From positions 124,001-188,000 of the forward strand of contig JADJJE010000014.1 of the NCBI GenBank assembly GCA_016706685.1: a stretch of 64,000 nucleotides of DNA, given 5' to 3'. The notes below the pieces were generated by a model. That model saw only the letters and a program-made list of their open reading frames with translations. It was not told where the DNA came from and made no database searches. This stretch comes from Sandaracinaceae bacterium. GTDB lineage: Bacteria; Myxococcota_A; Polyangia; Polyangiales; Houyiibacteriaceae. Shown here piece by piece: positions 1-8,716 of this stretch (the stretch's first letter is position 1; every line of letters starts with the position of its first letter). Position numbers and translations under genes: made by a program.

Positions 1-2866
1 TGAGCGGTGGGTGGGCCGCATCCACCGAGTAGAGGTCGCTGTGCCGCGGGAACCACGGCAGCGAGGCGCGCGGGTCGGCCGCGGGGAGGTCCGGGAAGAG
101 CGGCAGCCGCGCGGTGTTGATGTCACGCCCCAGCAGGGCGACCTCCGGGATGTCCCCCGCGAACTGCGTCACCAGCGACTGGAAGCGCACCTGGTGGCGC
201 AGGCCCCAGAGCCACTCGTCCATGTCCGTGGTGTCGAAACCGCCCACGCCGGGCACCTCCGGGTCGGGGGCCGCCCCCAGGCGACCCAGCGCCCCGGCCA
301 GCGCGCTCAGGAGCATCTCGTCGCTGCGCTCCACCACACCCACGGTGGTGGCGTCGTCGAAGAAGACCGACTCCTCCGTGGCCGCGTCCCACGACGCCAG
401 GTTGTCGGGGTTGCTGGCACCGCGGCCCTCGAGGAGCCAGACCAGCGCCTTGATGCGCAGGGCGGCGTCCGCCTCGAACACGAAGGCCACGTTCTCGTCG
501 CCGAAGATGGTGTCGTGCATCCCGCGCAGCCACTCGTTCCAGATCATGGTGGCCACGGCCGCCTCGCGCTGCTCCTGCGTCGGCGCTTCGTAGAAAGTCT
601 CGACGCCGCTCTCGGCCTGCGCGCCGCGCATGAGCCAGGTCTCGAGGCGCGTCTCCACCTCGTCGAAGGCGGTGAGGTTCGCCACATAGAGGTCGACCAG
701 GCGCTGCTCGTCGGCGCTCAGCACGGGGTCGTTCATGTTCAGCTGCTGCGCCCGCTGGATGGCCGCGAGGGCGAGCGGCGCGAGGTGACGGCCCACCGGG
801 GAGTGGTGGTCGGCCTGCAGCGCGCGCATGGCCTCGAGGCTGCCCGAGCTCGTGGCCGCCAGCTCCGCGAGGCGGTCGGAGATGGTGGTGGCACGGTAGC
901 CCCCGTCGAAGTCGTACCCCAGGTACCACGCGTCGTTGGTCAGGTCGTCGTCCACGGTCATCCCGCCGATGTCGTTGTTGGCGTTGGCGATGAAGCCGGC
1001 TGCCGGCGAGATGGCCATGGGCCACTCCTCGAAGGGCACCAGGCAGTGCTCCGGGTCGGCCTCGTCGGGCAGGCCTTCGTCGTTGAGCGGGATGGTGAAG
1101 GCGCCGAAGCGGTTGCCGTCCAGCAGCGAGCGGGGGTCGCCGCCCGCGGCCCACGTACGGTCGGCGTTGCGCAGGTTGTCGCGGCAGGGCAGCGCGTTGT
1201 AGCTGCCGTACCAGACGTCGCCGTGGATGTCCGCGGCGCCCAGGTTCTGTCCGAAGCCCACGAAGCGGCGGCTGGCTTCCCGCATCTCGGCCACGTTCTC
1301 CGCGCGCCCGAGCCCGTCGGCGGCTTGCACCGTGTTGGCGATGTCGAAGCCCGTGTAGTCGAACGAGATGGCCGTGATCTTCCCGTCCATGTCGGTGTCT
1401 TCGGGGATGATGTAGACGCCCTGCACGTTGACCAGCGTCTCGCCCGCGCCCGGCACCGTGTCGGCCTCCACCACGCGCCCCTCGAGCTCCGCCAGCAGGC
1501 GACCGTCGAAGGTGGTGTAGCGCGTCCAGGTCTCCGAGCGGCCCACCGAGTCGAAGGCGGGCACGTTCGCGATCTCGTAGACCTCGTCGATGCCCACCAG
1601 CGGGCGCCACTCGTCCTCGAAGAGGCTCGCGCTGGGCGCGCCGTTCGCGTCGAGCTGGATCTCCTCGCGGTACCAGTCGGTCAGGTCGCCATAGAGATAG
1701 GTGATGCTGTAGGCCACGTTGCCGTTGGTGCCCACGCCCATGTAGGGCACGCCGGCAAAGAAGAGCCCCAGCTGGCGCAGCGCGTCGCGCCGGCCGCCGA
1801 AGACCGAGGTGTCGAGGCCGGTGTGGTAGAGCAAGCTCGGCACCGTGAGCGGCAAGTGGCCATCCCCCGCCAGCAGCGCAACCCCGTCGGTGGTGCTCGC
1901 AGCCGTCATGGCCCACACGTTGGAGCCGTAGTCCTGGTCGCGACCCCCGTGCACCAGCTCTTCCCAGCGGTTCGCGCGCGCCAGCACGCGGTTCAGCAGC
2001 GTCTCGCTCACGTCTGCGCCGCGGCTCGGAGCGATGGAGCGCGGCCCCACGAGCCCCGCCGCGTTGGCCATGGCGCCGGTGGTCAGGCCGAAGCCGGGTG
2101 TGGTGGTGGTGTTGCGCAGCGGGCGCACCGGCGTCCAGATGTCTTGCACGATGCCCGCTTGGCGCAGCGCCTCGTTGGGCAGGCCGGAGCCGGTGAAGGC
2201 CTCGTCCAGGCGCGCCTCCACGCTGGCCCGCTCCACGTCGAGGCTGTCGTACCCCTGCTGGAACGTCACCGCAGCCAGCCAGCCGATCAGATCCCGGCCC
2301 GTGACGTGACGCATCACCGGCTCGGCGCGTGGGATGACCAGGCGCAGCAGCGTGAGCTCCGTGGGCGGCTCGGCTTCCTGCACGGCCACGGCGTCGATGT
2401 ACGCGTTGATGCCTTCGGCATACGCCTCGAACGTGTCCAGCTGCTCGGGCGTGAGCTGGTCCAGGATGCGCTGCGCCACCACCGCGAGGCCCTGGCCACG
2501 CGACAGCTGGTCGCCCGACAGCGCCACGTCACCCACCAACGACGACAGCTCGCCCCAGCCCAAGCGCCGGCCCGCTTCGATGGAGAAGTAGCGGTCGGCG
2601 GCAGCCAAGTAGCCCTGCACCACACGCAGGTCGCGCTCGTTGTGGGCGTAGATGTGCGGGATGTTCGCCTCCGTGCGCACCACGTGCACCTCACGGCGCA
2701 GCGTGGGCAGCACCATGCGCGTGGTCTCGGGCACCGCCAGCACGGCCGCTTGGTCCTCGGTTTGGCCGCCTCCGCAGCCTGCGCCGAGGCCGGCAGTCAC
2801 GAAAAGCGTGGAGAAGAGAAAGCGCGACACGAGCCGCTGGGAGCAGCGGAGGGGGGCAGCGAACAT
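1..2866 (-). CDS. Penicillin acylase family (peptidase S45) lipoprotein, C-terminus cut by window edge
   Basis: Ntn-hydrolase of the penicillin/acyl-homoserine-lactone acylase family, which cleaves amide bonds after autoproteolysis into two chains. The reading frame stays open to base 1, so the C-terminus lies outside the window. The ATG at 2866 gives a hydrophobic N-terminus ending in LGAGC, a weak lipobox, so export and lipid anchoring are likely. Family signatures are visible: RTEANIPHIYA near residue 58 (typical start of the alpha chain) and GSNVWAM with Ser315, the expected N-terminal nucleophile of the beta chain, followed by GDGHLPLTVPSLLYH. Such proteins are usually 750-850 residues; 955 codons are visible here, so it is long. 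It is divergent from the phosphodiesterase gene across only about 35 bp. The substrate (beta-lactam, AHL or other amide) cannot be told from the sequence. Confidence 0.88.
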   Translation of the reverse strand, partial: MFAAPLRCSQRLVSRFLFSTLFVTAGLGAGCGGGQTEDQAAVLAVPETTRMVLPTLRREVHVVRTEANIPHIYAHNERDLRVVQGYLAAADRYFSIEAGRRLGWGELSSLVGDVALSGDQLSRGQGLAVVAQRILDQLTPEQLDTFEAYAEGINAYIDAVAVQEAEPPTELTLLRLVIPRAEPVMRHVTGRDLIGWLAAVTFQQGYDSLDVERASVEARLDEAFTGSGLPNEALRQAGIVQDIWTPVRPLRNTTTTPGFGLTTGAMANAAGLVGPRSIAPSRGADVSETLLNRVLARANRWEELVHGGRDQDYGSNVWAMTAASTTDGVALLAGDGHLPLTVPSLLYHTGLDTSVFGGRRDALRQLGLFFAGVPYMGVGTNGNVAYSITYLYGDLTDWYREEIQLDANGAPSASLFEDEWRPLVGIDEVYEIANVPAFDSVGRSETWTRYTTFDGRLLAELEGRVVEADTVPGAGETLVNVQGVYIIPEDTDMDGKITAISFDYTGFDIANTVQAADGLGRAENVAEMREASRRFVGFGQNLGAADIHGDVWYGSYNALPCRDNLRNADRTWAAGGDPRSLLDGNRFGAFTIPLNDEGLPDEADPEHCLVPFEEWPMAISPAAGFIANANNDIGGMTVDDDLTNDAWYLGYDFDGGYRATTISDRLAELAATSSGSLEAMRALQADHHSPVGRHLAPLALAAIQRAQQLNMNDPVLSADEQRLVDLYVANLTAFDEVETRLETWLMRGAQAESGVETFYEAPTQEQREAAVATMIWNEWLRGMHDTIFGDENVAFVFEADAALRIKALVWLLEGRGASNPDNLASWDAATEESVFFDDATTVGVVERSDEMLLSALAGALGRLGAAPDPEVPGVGGFDTTDMDEWLWGLRHQVRFQSLVTQFAGDIPEVALLGRDINTARLPLFPDLPAADPRASLPWFPRHSDLYSVDAAHPPL

Positions 2867-2900
2867 CCGGACAGGATCGGCGATGTGTCGTCAAATGGCA

Positions 2901-4295
2901 ATGGGTGCCATATTCCGTGGCGTGCTTCGTCTGCTGATCCTCGGGCTCGACTGCGTGCCCCCCGCGCTGCTCTTCGACCGCTGCCGCGACGTCATGCCGA
3001 ATGTGTCGGCGCTCATCGAGCGCGGTGTGCACGGGCCGCTGCGCTCGAGTGAGCCGCCCATCACCGTGCCGGCCTGGGCCTGCATGACGTCCGGCCGCGA
3101 CGCGGGCGAGCTGGGGCTCTACGGGTTTCGCAACCGGGTGCGGGGTGAGTACGGCCTGCGCACGGCGGACAGCCGCGACGTGCGGGTGAAGCGTCTGTGG
3201 GATTACCTGGGCGACGCCGGACACCGAGTGGCTCCTCTGTTCGTGCCGCTGACCTATCCGCCGACACCCGTTCGGGGTGTGATGGCCTCCTGCTTCCTCA
3301 CGCCGGAGGGGGCGCCCTTCACGTTCCCGCCGGGGCTGGGGGCGCAGCTCGAGGAGCGGCACGGCGCCTACCACGCCGACGTGCGTGACTTTCGCACCGA
3401 CGACCTGGACCGCATCTGGGGCGAGCTGCACGCCATGGCCGAGCAGCACGTGGCCATGGCGCGTGACGTGCTCGCGCGGCAGTCCCCCGAGTTCATGATG
3501 ATGGTGGAGATGGGGCCCGACCGCTTCCACCACGCGTTCTTCTCGCACTTCGACGCGCGCCACCCGCTGCACCAACCGGGCAGCGCGTATGCGGACGCAC
3601 CCGAGCGCTACTACGCGTTCTTGGATGCACAGCTGGGCAAGCTGCTGGCCGATGTGCCGCCCGACTGCACCGTCATGATCGTGAGCGACCACGGGGCGAA
3701 GTCCATGCTGGGCGGCTTCTGCATCAACGACTGGTTGAGCAGCACGGGCTTCTTGCAGCACGCTGCCGTGAGTGCGCCCACGCCGCTGCGCGAAGCCGGC
3801 GTGGTGTGGTCCGGCACGCGCGCCTGGGCCGAGGGCGGCTACTATGCGCGGGTGTTCCTGAACGTGGCCGGCCGCGAGCCCGAGGGGGTCGTTCCGCCCG
3901 CCGACTACGAGCGCACGCGCGACGCGATCATCGAGGCGCTCGGGCGCGTGAAGCGCCCCAATGGAAGCGCCTTTCCGGTGCGCGCCGTGAAGCCCAACGA
4001 GTCGTACCGGGCCACGCGTGGTGAGGCGCCCGACCTGATGCTCTACCTCGACGACCTGGACCACCGCGCGCTCGGCACCGTGGGCCACCCGAGCCTGTTC
4101 CGGCAGAGCAACGATGGCGGGCCCGATGGCTGCAACCACGACTGGGACGGCGTCTTCGTCGCGGCCGGGCCGGGCATCCCCGCTGGCGACCGCGTCGAGG
4201 GCGCTAGCCTCTTCGATGTCACCCCCACCGCGCTCGGTCGCTTTGGTCTGCGTGTCGAGGGGCTAGCGGGGCGCGACCTGTTCGCACGGCGCTGA
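2901..4295 (+). CDS. Alkaline phosphatase superfamily / type I phosphodiesterase
   Basis: Member of the alkaline phosphatase superfamily of metal-dependent phosphodiesterases and nucleotide pyrophosphatases. Superfamily signatures in order: LILGLDC near the N-terminus (first metal Asp), PITVPAWACMTSGRD (Thr nucleophile region), MVEMGPDRFHH, IVSDHGAKSMLGG (Asp-His metal site) and NHDWDGVFVAAGPG near the C-terminus. No signal peptide is obvious, so it is probably cytoplasmic. The start is uncertain: ATG at 2895 or 2901, or GTG at 2922 giving a start just before the first beta strand; none has a convincing Shine-Dalgarno. It ends 11 bp before the convergent GTPase gene. Substrate unknown; related enzymes hydrolyse nucleotides, phospholipid head groups or phosphonates. 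Confidence 0.85.
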   Translation: MGAIFRGVLRLLILGLDCVPPALLFDRCRDVMPNVSALIERGVHGPLRSSEPPITVPAWACMTSGRDAGELGLYGFRNRVRGEYGLRTADSRDVRVKRLWDYLGDAGHRVAPLFVPLTYPPTPVRGVMASCFLTPEGAPFTFPPGLGAQLEERHGAYHADVRDFRTDDLDRIWGELHAMAEQHVAMARDVLARQSPEFMMMVEMGPDRFHHAFFSHFDARHPLHQPGSAYADAPERYYAFLDAQLGKLLADVPPDCTVMIVSDHGAKSMLGGFCINDWLSSTGFLQHAAVSAPTPLREAGVVWSGTRAWAEGGYYARVFLNVAGREPEGVVPPADYERTRDAIIEALGRVKRPNGSAFPVRAVKPNESYRATRGEAPDLMLYLDDLDHRALGTVGHPSLFRQSNDGGPDGCNHDWDGVFVAAGPGIPAGDRVEGASLFDVTPTALGRFGLRVEGLAGRDLFARR

Positions 4296-4306
4296 CGCGT
4301 TCGCGC

Positions 4307-5026
4307 TCACAGTCCCGCTTCGGACCAGTCCTCCGAGAGCGGCTCGTCGCCGTCGTCGCGGGCGTGCCACCAGGCATCCTCGAGCCCGAGCATCTCCTCG
4401 TGCAGCTCTTCGGGCGTGAGCGCGATGGCCACGGGTGAGAACGTTCCGCTCGCCTGTGCCCCGCGCAGGGTGGTCGTCGCCAGGCGTGTCAGCGTCAGGA
4501 AGGTCTCGCTCACCCCCTCGTGCTGATCCGCTCGTGCCGGCAGGATGCGCACGGACGGCAGCAGCCCGAGCTCGGCGCCCACCTGGGCAGGCGACAGCGC
4601 GTCCGGAAGGTCGAGCTTGTTCACCTGCAACACCAGCCGCTGCTCCACGTCGGGGACGATCTCGCGCAGTGTCGCGAGCATGCGCCCCTGCGCGGCCATG
4701 CGGCTCGCGGACGCCTCCGCCACGAAGCAGACGGCGTCGGCAGAGCGCAGCAAGAGGCGACGGCGCGCGCGCAGCGACCACTGGCCTGGCACGCTCACGA
4801 CGTGGAGCCGCACGGGGCGCCCATCGAGGTAGCCTCCTTCGAGCGCGCGCCAGTCGAAGAACTCGGTCCGCCGGCTCGACGAGCCTGGCGCGGCCAGGGT
4901 CCCTCTCCGCGCGCTGAACAAGGTCTCGTGCAGCACGCGGATGTTCGTGGTCTTTCCGGCTCCTGGCACGCCGTCGTAGACGATGCGAAGAGTCAACTCG
5001 CCCGAGTCGGGGTCGATGTAGGCCAT
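4307..5026 (-). CDS. MglA-like small Ras-type GTPase
   Basis: Small GTPase of the bacterial MglA/ADP-ribosylation-factor-like group, 239 aa. P-loop GVPGAGKT at residues 19-26, switch-II region SVPGQWSLRARRRLLL around 78-93 (MglA proteins likewise carry a PGQ-type motif and a following ATRK-like stretch), and NKLD at 136-139 for guanine recognition. MglA in Myxococcus controls motility polarity with the roadblock protein MglB; close MglA homologues are about 195 aa, so this one carries an extra ~40-residue acidic C-terminal tail (DAWWHARDDGDEPLSEDW). It starts 22 bp downstream of the PATAN-roadblock gene and is presumably co-transcribed with it, which suggests that the roadblock protein is its GAP or partner. 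I would not call it mglA itself. Confidence 0.88.
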   Translation of the reverse strand: MAYIDPDSGELTLRIVYDGVPGAGKTTNIRVLHETLFSARRGTLAAPGSSSRRTEFFDWRALEGGYLDGRPVRLHVVSVPGQWSLRARRRLLLRSADAVCFVAEASASRMAAQGRMLATLREIVPDVEQRLVLQVNKLDLPDALSPAQVGAELGLLPSVRILPARADQHEGVSETFLTLTRLATTTLRGAQASGTFSPVAIALTPEELHEEMLGLEDAWWHARDDGDEPLSEDWSEAGL

Positions 5027-5048
5027 GGCCAGCTCGCTCGAGCGGGGT

Positions 5049-6026
5049 TCAGAGCTTCAGGCCATCTTCGATCCCGCGCATGCGGTGCCGAGCGAGGCCC
5101 AAGTTGCCGCGGCTCTTGTCGATGGCGACATACAGGAAGAGCGAGGGGTTGCGCGCAAGCGGGCGGATGAGGTGGTACTGCGATTCGAGGGTGATGAGGA
5201 TGTCCTCGATGGCGCCAGGGATGCCCAGCTCGCGCATGACGCGCATCTTGGACTTCACGACGCCGGTGTTGCCCGAGGCGGCGAGCTCGATGTCGAACCC
5301 GCTGTTCCCGCCGATGGTGCCGAGGGTGAGACCAGACTCCCAGTCGACGAGAGCGGCGGCGACTGCGCCGTCGAGGGTCATGATCTCTTCGAGGCTCTTG
5401 CTGATGGTGGACATGATGGCTTGATTCCGAGGACGTTTTGGGGGGGATGAAGGACGCGCTGCGGGAGCCAGCGCGTGGGAGACAGGGATGACGGCGGTGT
5501 CGGGACCCTCCGTGAGTCGGCGGATCTCCGCGGCCAGCTCCGCGAGCGAGAAGCACAGGTCCGACGCGTAGCTGCGCTCCACGGAGTGGAAGACCACGCG
5601 CCCGCCTTCCGCGCGATGCAGGAGGCTCGCCAGCTGCCGGGCGTTGTGCTCGAGCAGCGCACTCCGCATCGCTTGCCGGTCGACGACACCCTCGTCGACG
5701 AGCGCCTCCGCGAAGTTTCGCCCTGACGTGCGGCAGCCCTTCCACACCTGCTGGAGCGTGGGGTGTGAAGCGAGTCCGCGCGCTTGCATGACCTCGGACA
5801 GGCGTCCCGCCCCGTCATGGGAGACCACCCAGGCGATGGCCCCGCCCGCGAGGAAGATGCGGTCCTGGTGCTCCGGAGTGTGAATCACCACCTCGCCGTG
5901 GCCGAGCTGGATCGCGTCCAGCAGCACCCGCTCGAGTGTGCTGGGGAGCTGGAGGTCGTCCAGCCCGCCGGTCAGTCCATCATGGGCGGCTTCGTCACCC
6001 TTGGTGGTGTGCTTCTCCGTCAACAC
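5049..6026 (-). CDS. PATAN/DUF4388-type domain fused to roadblock/LC7 domain
   Basis: 325-aa fusion. Residues about 20-185 resemble the DUF4388/PATAN domain found in many deltaproteobacterial signalling proteins (start GLTGGLDDLQLPSTLERVLL, then a strand-rich segment with IFLAGGAIAWVV and a helical tail). Residues 205-325 form a roadblock/LC7 domain (MSTISKSLEEIMTLDGAV; ALVDWESGLTLG; LYVAIDKSRGNLGLARHRM), the fold of MglB-type GTPase partners. A short Pro/Lys-rich linker joins them. An internal ATG at 5414 could give a free roadblock protein, but no stop separates the halves. The start is a GTG at 6026 (alternative TTG at 6023), chosen because the PATAN fold begins just after it and a promoter lies directly upstream. 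Likely role: sensing/scaffold partner of the adjacent GTPase (inference). Confidence 0.82.
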   Translation of the reverse strand: MLTEKHTTKGDEAAHDGLTGGLDDLQLPSTLERVLLDAIQLGHGEVVIHTPEHQDRIFLAGGAIAWVVSHDGAGRLSEVMQARGLASHPTLQQVWKGCRTSGRNFAEALVDEGVVDRQAMRSALLEHNARQLASLLHRAEGGRVVFHSVERSYASDLCFSLAELAAEIRRLTEGPDTAVIPVSHALAPAARPSSPPKRPRNQAIMSTISKSLEEIMTLDGAVAAALVDWESGLTLGTIGGNSGFDIELAASGNTGVVKSKMRVMRELGIPGAIEDILITLESQYHLIRPLARNPSLFLYVAIDKSRGNLGLARHRMRGIEDGLKL

Positions 6027-6060
6027 GGGACTTGTATAGTACGAATTGTGCACTTGGCAA
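6026..6060 (-). promoter_or_regulatory. Sigma70-type promoter for PATAN-roadblock/GTPase unit
   Basis: Read on the minus strand, TTGCCA (6060-6055) and TATACA (6038-6033) are separated by 16 bp inside an unusually AT-rich patch. The expected transcription start, about 7 bases after the -10 box, falls on the GTG at 6026. There is no Shine-Dalgarno, so the transcript may be leaderless. Confidence 0.55.
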
Positions 6061-6193
6061 TCTTGTAATCGACCAAAACGACCAAACACGCGGCCAACGC
6101 GAGAGGTTGCTCGGGGGTATTGAGGACATATGTAGCACTGAATTGGGATGCGCGCCCTCAGAGCCCGTTCCCGCCGTGCCACGCCCAAACGCA

Positions 6194-6229
6194 ACGACGG
6201 CCAGCACCACTCAGGGCGCTGGCCGTCGT
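6194..6229 (-). terminator. Hairpin terminator after the DUF2378 gene
   Basis: A perfect 12-bp stem (ACGACGGCCAGC at 6194-6205 with its complement at 6218-6229) and a 12-base loop lie 27 bp past the stop codon of the leftward four-gene unit. On the minus strand the stem is followed by TTGCGTTTGGG, a moderately T-rich tail. The rest of 6061-6193 holds nothing else I can recognise. Confidence 0.7.
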
Positions 6230-6255
6230 CGTGGGCCGTTGTCGTGGGAGGCAGG

Positions 6256-6966
6256 CTACCAGCTGATGCGGAACACCCAGCGCGCGTGCTCGGGCCCATC
6301 GGCCACGCGGGAGATGGTCTCCACACGCCCGCCGAGGACCCCGTGCGACTTCAGCGTCCCGGACACGATGCCGCGGAACGTGTCCGCGTAGAAGGGGCTG
6401 GGCTCCACGCGACACTCCCAGATCATCGCGCGCTCGCCCGACACGCGCACCGCGTGCTCGTTGTCCTGCACGCTCATCTTGTAGGCATCCACCAGACGCT
6501 CGAGCACGCGCCGCGGATCCTTGCCCATCATGGCGCTGAGGGTGCGCCCCACCATGCTGTCGCGGAACACGGGGTAGAAGGTCTCGGCGATGCGCTCCAT
6601 GGCCTGCTCGAGCGGCACGTTCGGATGGAGCACCGGCGCGGCCATGAAGTACAGCTTGTAGAAGTCGCGGTGGGGCAGCAGCGCGAAGGGGATCACACGC
6701 CCACGCACGCCGGCGTGGGCCATCAGCTGATCGGCCAGCGTTGCGTCCCGCTGACGCTTGATGACGTTGACCAACCCATCGAAGAACATCCCGCGCACTT
6801 GGCACTCGCTCGGGAAATGGAAGAGCGTGGCGACGATGGCGCGCTGATCCGCAGCGCTGAGTGGCAGCGCCGCGGCGAACGACTCGACCTCGCTCTGGTC
6901 GATGGCGCGCAACCCCCAGTCGAGGCCTTCGCGTGGGGTCGAGTCGAGATGAAGAGGGGGGGGCAT
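6256..6966 (-). CDS. DUF2378 family protein (TIGR02265, Myxococcales-type)
   Basis: 236-aa protein matching the overall pattern of the TIGR02265/DUF2378 family, known almost only from Myxococcales where it occurs as many paralogues of unknown function. Recognisable landmarks: QVRGMFFDGLVNVIKR (family pattern VRGxFFxG), FALLPHRDFYKLYFMAAPVL, a central AMERIAETFYPVF segment, DPRRVLERLVDAYKM, and the C-terminal strand-rich region ending WVFRISW. Length is typical. No signal peptide or membrane segment, so it is presumably cytoplasmic. It is last in a leftward unit, 18 bp after the FAD-enzyme gene, and is followed by a strong hairpin. Function is unknown; the context points to a partner or regulator of the oxidoreductase (weak inference). 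Confidence 0.82.
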   Translation of the reverse strand: MPPPLHLDSTPREGLDWGLRAIDQSEVESFAAALPLSAADQRAIVATLFHFPSECQVRGMFFDGLVNVIKRQRDATLADQLMAHAGVRGRVIPFALLPHRDFYKLYFMAAPVLHPNVPLEQAMERIAETFYPVFRDSMVGRTLSAMMGKDPRRVLERLVDAYKMSVQDNEHAVRVSGERAMIWECRVEPSPFYADTFRGIVSGTLKSHGVLGGRVETISRVADGPEHARWVFRISW

Positions 6967-6984
6967 GTCAGATGCTCCGTCGAA

Positions 6985-8631
6985 TCAAGGGACGAGGTCC
7001 GGGGCGGCGAGTGGGGGCAGGCCGAGGCGGAAGCGAATCTTGTCGAGCAGCTTGAGCGGCTCGAACACCAGGGGCTCCTCGAGCGGGAACAGCTCGCACG
7101 GCTTCGCGCTGCTGTGGTCCGCTTCGAGGATGGCGTTCACGGCGCGGCGCGCCGCTTCGTTGGCGCCCTCCATGGTGGCCAGGTCCGTGTAGGTGCGCAC
7201 GAAGTCCGACGCCAGGAAGAGGTTGGGGATGCCGGTGTGCGCCTCCGGGCGGTCTGCCCACGAGCCCACGGTGTTCACGAGCAGCGGCTCGCGGTTCTCG
7301 GGCTTTCCGCTGGCCCCGCCGGTCACGATGCTGTCGTCCAAGTACCAGTGGGCGAGGTTCGAGTCCATCAGGTCCACGCCTGGATCGTCGTTCAACGAGA
7401 GCCGCAGCTGCTCCCACACCTCGTCCTTGATCTTCTGCCGATCGTCGATGGCGTCGGCGGGCTGATGCAAGAGGAAGCCTGGCGAGGTCCAGTCGCTGAT
7501 GTCCACCGAGAGGATGCCGCGCACGGTCCCATCGCCCACGCCCGACAGGCGCTCCGACCAGAACTGTTGCTGCGAGATGCTCGTGAGCGCCCAGGGTGAG
7601 TCCGCGTAGATGGTGTGCCCGTGGGCGAGCGGGACGTCGTCGCGCAGGAAGAACTGGATCCCGCTCATCCACTCGGTGTGCAGCTGCGACAGCTTGCCGA
7701 GCTCGGGCGCCGCCGCCTTCATGTCGGGCGTCACGAAGTGCACGAAGCGGTCGACCGGGATAGCCGAGACGTAGTGGTCCGCCGTGACACTCTCGATGGT
7801 TCCATCGGGCTTGCGCACATCGACACTGCTGACGCGTCCGCCCGCCATGTGAATGGCCTCGAGCGGGCGCTCGAGCTCGTAGGTGACGCCCAGCTGCTCG
7901 ATGTGTTGCACCCAGGGGTCGATGAAGACGTCGTTGGTGGGGCCATCGAGCAGGCGGTCGAGGGTCTCTCCCGGGCGCAGCAGATCCTGCAAGAGCTGCA
8001 GCAGGATGTAGCCCACCGTGCGCGTGCTGCCGATCTCGGCGCGCATGGCCACCAGCGAGCGCGTGAGTCCGCGGGCGAGGTAGAGGCGGTACTCGGGGCT
8101 CATCTTGTCGGCTTCGATGAAGTCCCACCACGACATCTGCTCCCACTGTCCGAACCTGCGCTCGTCGCACGAGCTCAGCAGGGCCACGAGCCGTGTGGCG
8201 AAGAACAGCGCCTCGATCTCGGGGATGCCGAAGTTGGCCGTGGCGAGCGCCACGATCGCCTCCTTGAACTCGCTCAGGCTGCGCGGAAAGCGCGCCACCA
8301 GCACCGGATCCGTTTGCCCGATGCGTGCGATCTGGAACTGCGATGCTTGCACCAGGTTGTCGTACACGCCGTCGACATTCCCGGGGTAAGGGATGCGCTT
8401 CATCGTGTCCGTGATGTGTTTGTAGAAGCCCGGGAAGAAGCGGAACCCGTGCTCTCCGGGGAGATCGGGGCGCCCATCCGTGCCGGTGCCTGGGATGCGC
8501 ACGCTGCGCGCCTTGCCTCCCGCGATGTCCATCGCCTCGAACACGCGCACTGCGTAGCCGCGGGCTGCGAGCTCGTGTGCGGCGGAAAGCCCGCCAATGC
8601 CCCCTCCTAGAACTACCACCGTCTGCGCCAT
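6985..8631 (-). CDS. FAD-dependent amine oxidase / phytoene desaturase-like oxidoreductase
   Basis: 548-aa flavoprotein of the amine-oxidase/phytoene-dehydrogenase superfamily. The N-terminus has the dinucleotide-binding fingerprint VVVLGGGIGGLSAAHELAAR (residues 5-24) followed by VFEAMDIAGGKARS, the second FAD contact. The C-terminal FAD motif appears as IPNLFLASDFVRT...ATMEGANEAARRAVNAIL. Members of this branch are annotated as hydroxysqualene dehydroxylase-like or 15-cis-phytoene desaturase-like enzymes; a lipid or isoprenoid substrate is plausible but not shown. No membrane segment. It lies 85 bp downstream of the alpha/beta hydrolase gene and 18 bp upstream of the DUF2378 gene. No other isoprenoid gene is in the window, so the pathway stays open. 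Confidence 0.82.
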   Translation of the reverse strand: MAQTVVVLGGGIGGLSAAHELAARGYAVRVFEAMDIAGGKARSVRIPGTGTDGRPDLPGEHGFRFFPGFYKHITDTMKRIPYPGNVDGVYDNLVQASQFQIARIGQTDPVLVARFPRSLSEFKEAIVALATANFGIPEIEALFFATRLVALLSSCDERRFGQWEQMSWWDFIEADKMSPEYRLYLARGLTRSLVAMRAEIGSTRTVGYILLQLLQDLLRPGETLDRLLDGPTNDVFIDPWVQHIEQLGVTYELERPLEAIHMAGGRVSSVDVRKPDGTIESVTADHYVSAIPVDRFVHFVTPDMKAAAPELGKLSQLHTEWMSGIQFFLRDDVPLAHGHTIYADSPWALTSISQQQFWSERLSGVGDGTVRGILSVDISDWTSPGFLLHQPADAIDDRQKIKDEVWEQLRLSLNDDPGVDLMDSNLAHWYLDDSIVTGGASGKPENREPLLVNTVGSWADRPEAHTGIPNLFLASDFVRTYTDLATMEGANEAARRAVNAILEADHSSAKPCELFPLEEPLVFEPLKLLDKIRFRLGLPPLAAPDLVP

Positions 8632-8716
8632 ATGCGCGGAGGGTAGGCGAACGCCGCGGCCACCAGAAGATCCTAAAGCGGTGTCGGAGAGAACCCCTGT
8701 TGGGGCCGATGCGGTC

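Noticed and set aside
11..3052. 1013-codon rightward open frame over the penicillin acylase region
   Set aside because: It is antisense to a protein with clear Ntn-hydrolase motifs; its translation is Arg/Val/His/Gly-rich without any domain, as expected for GC-rich antisense frames.
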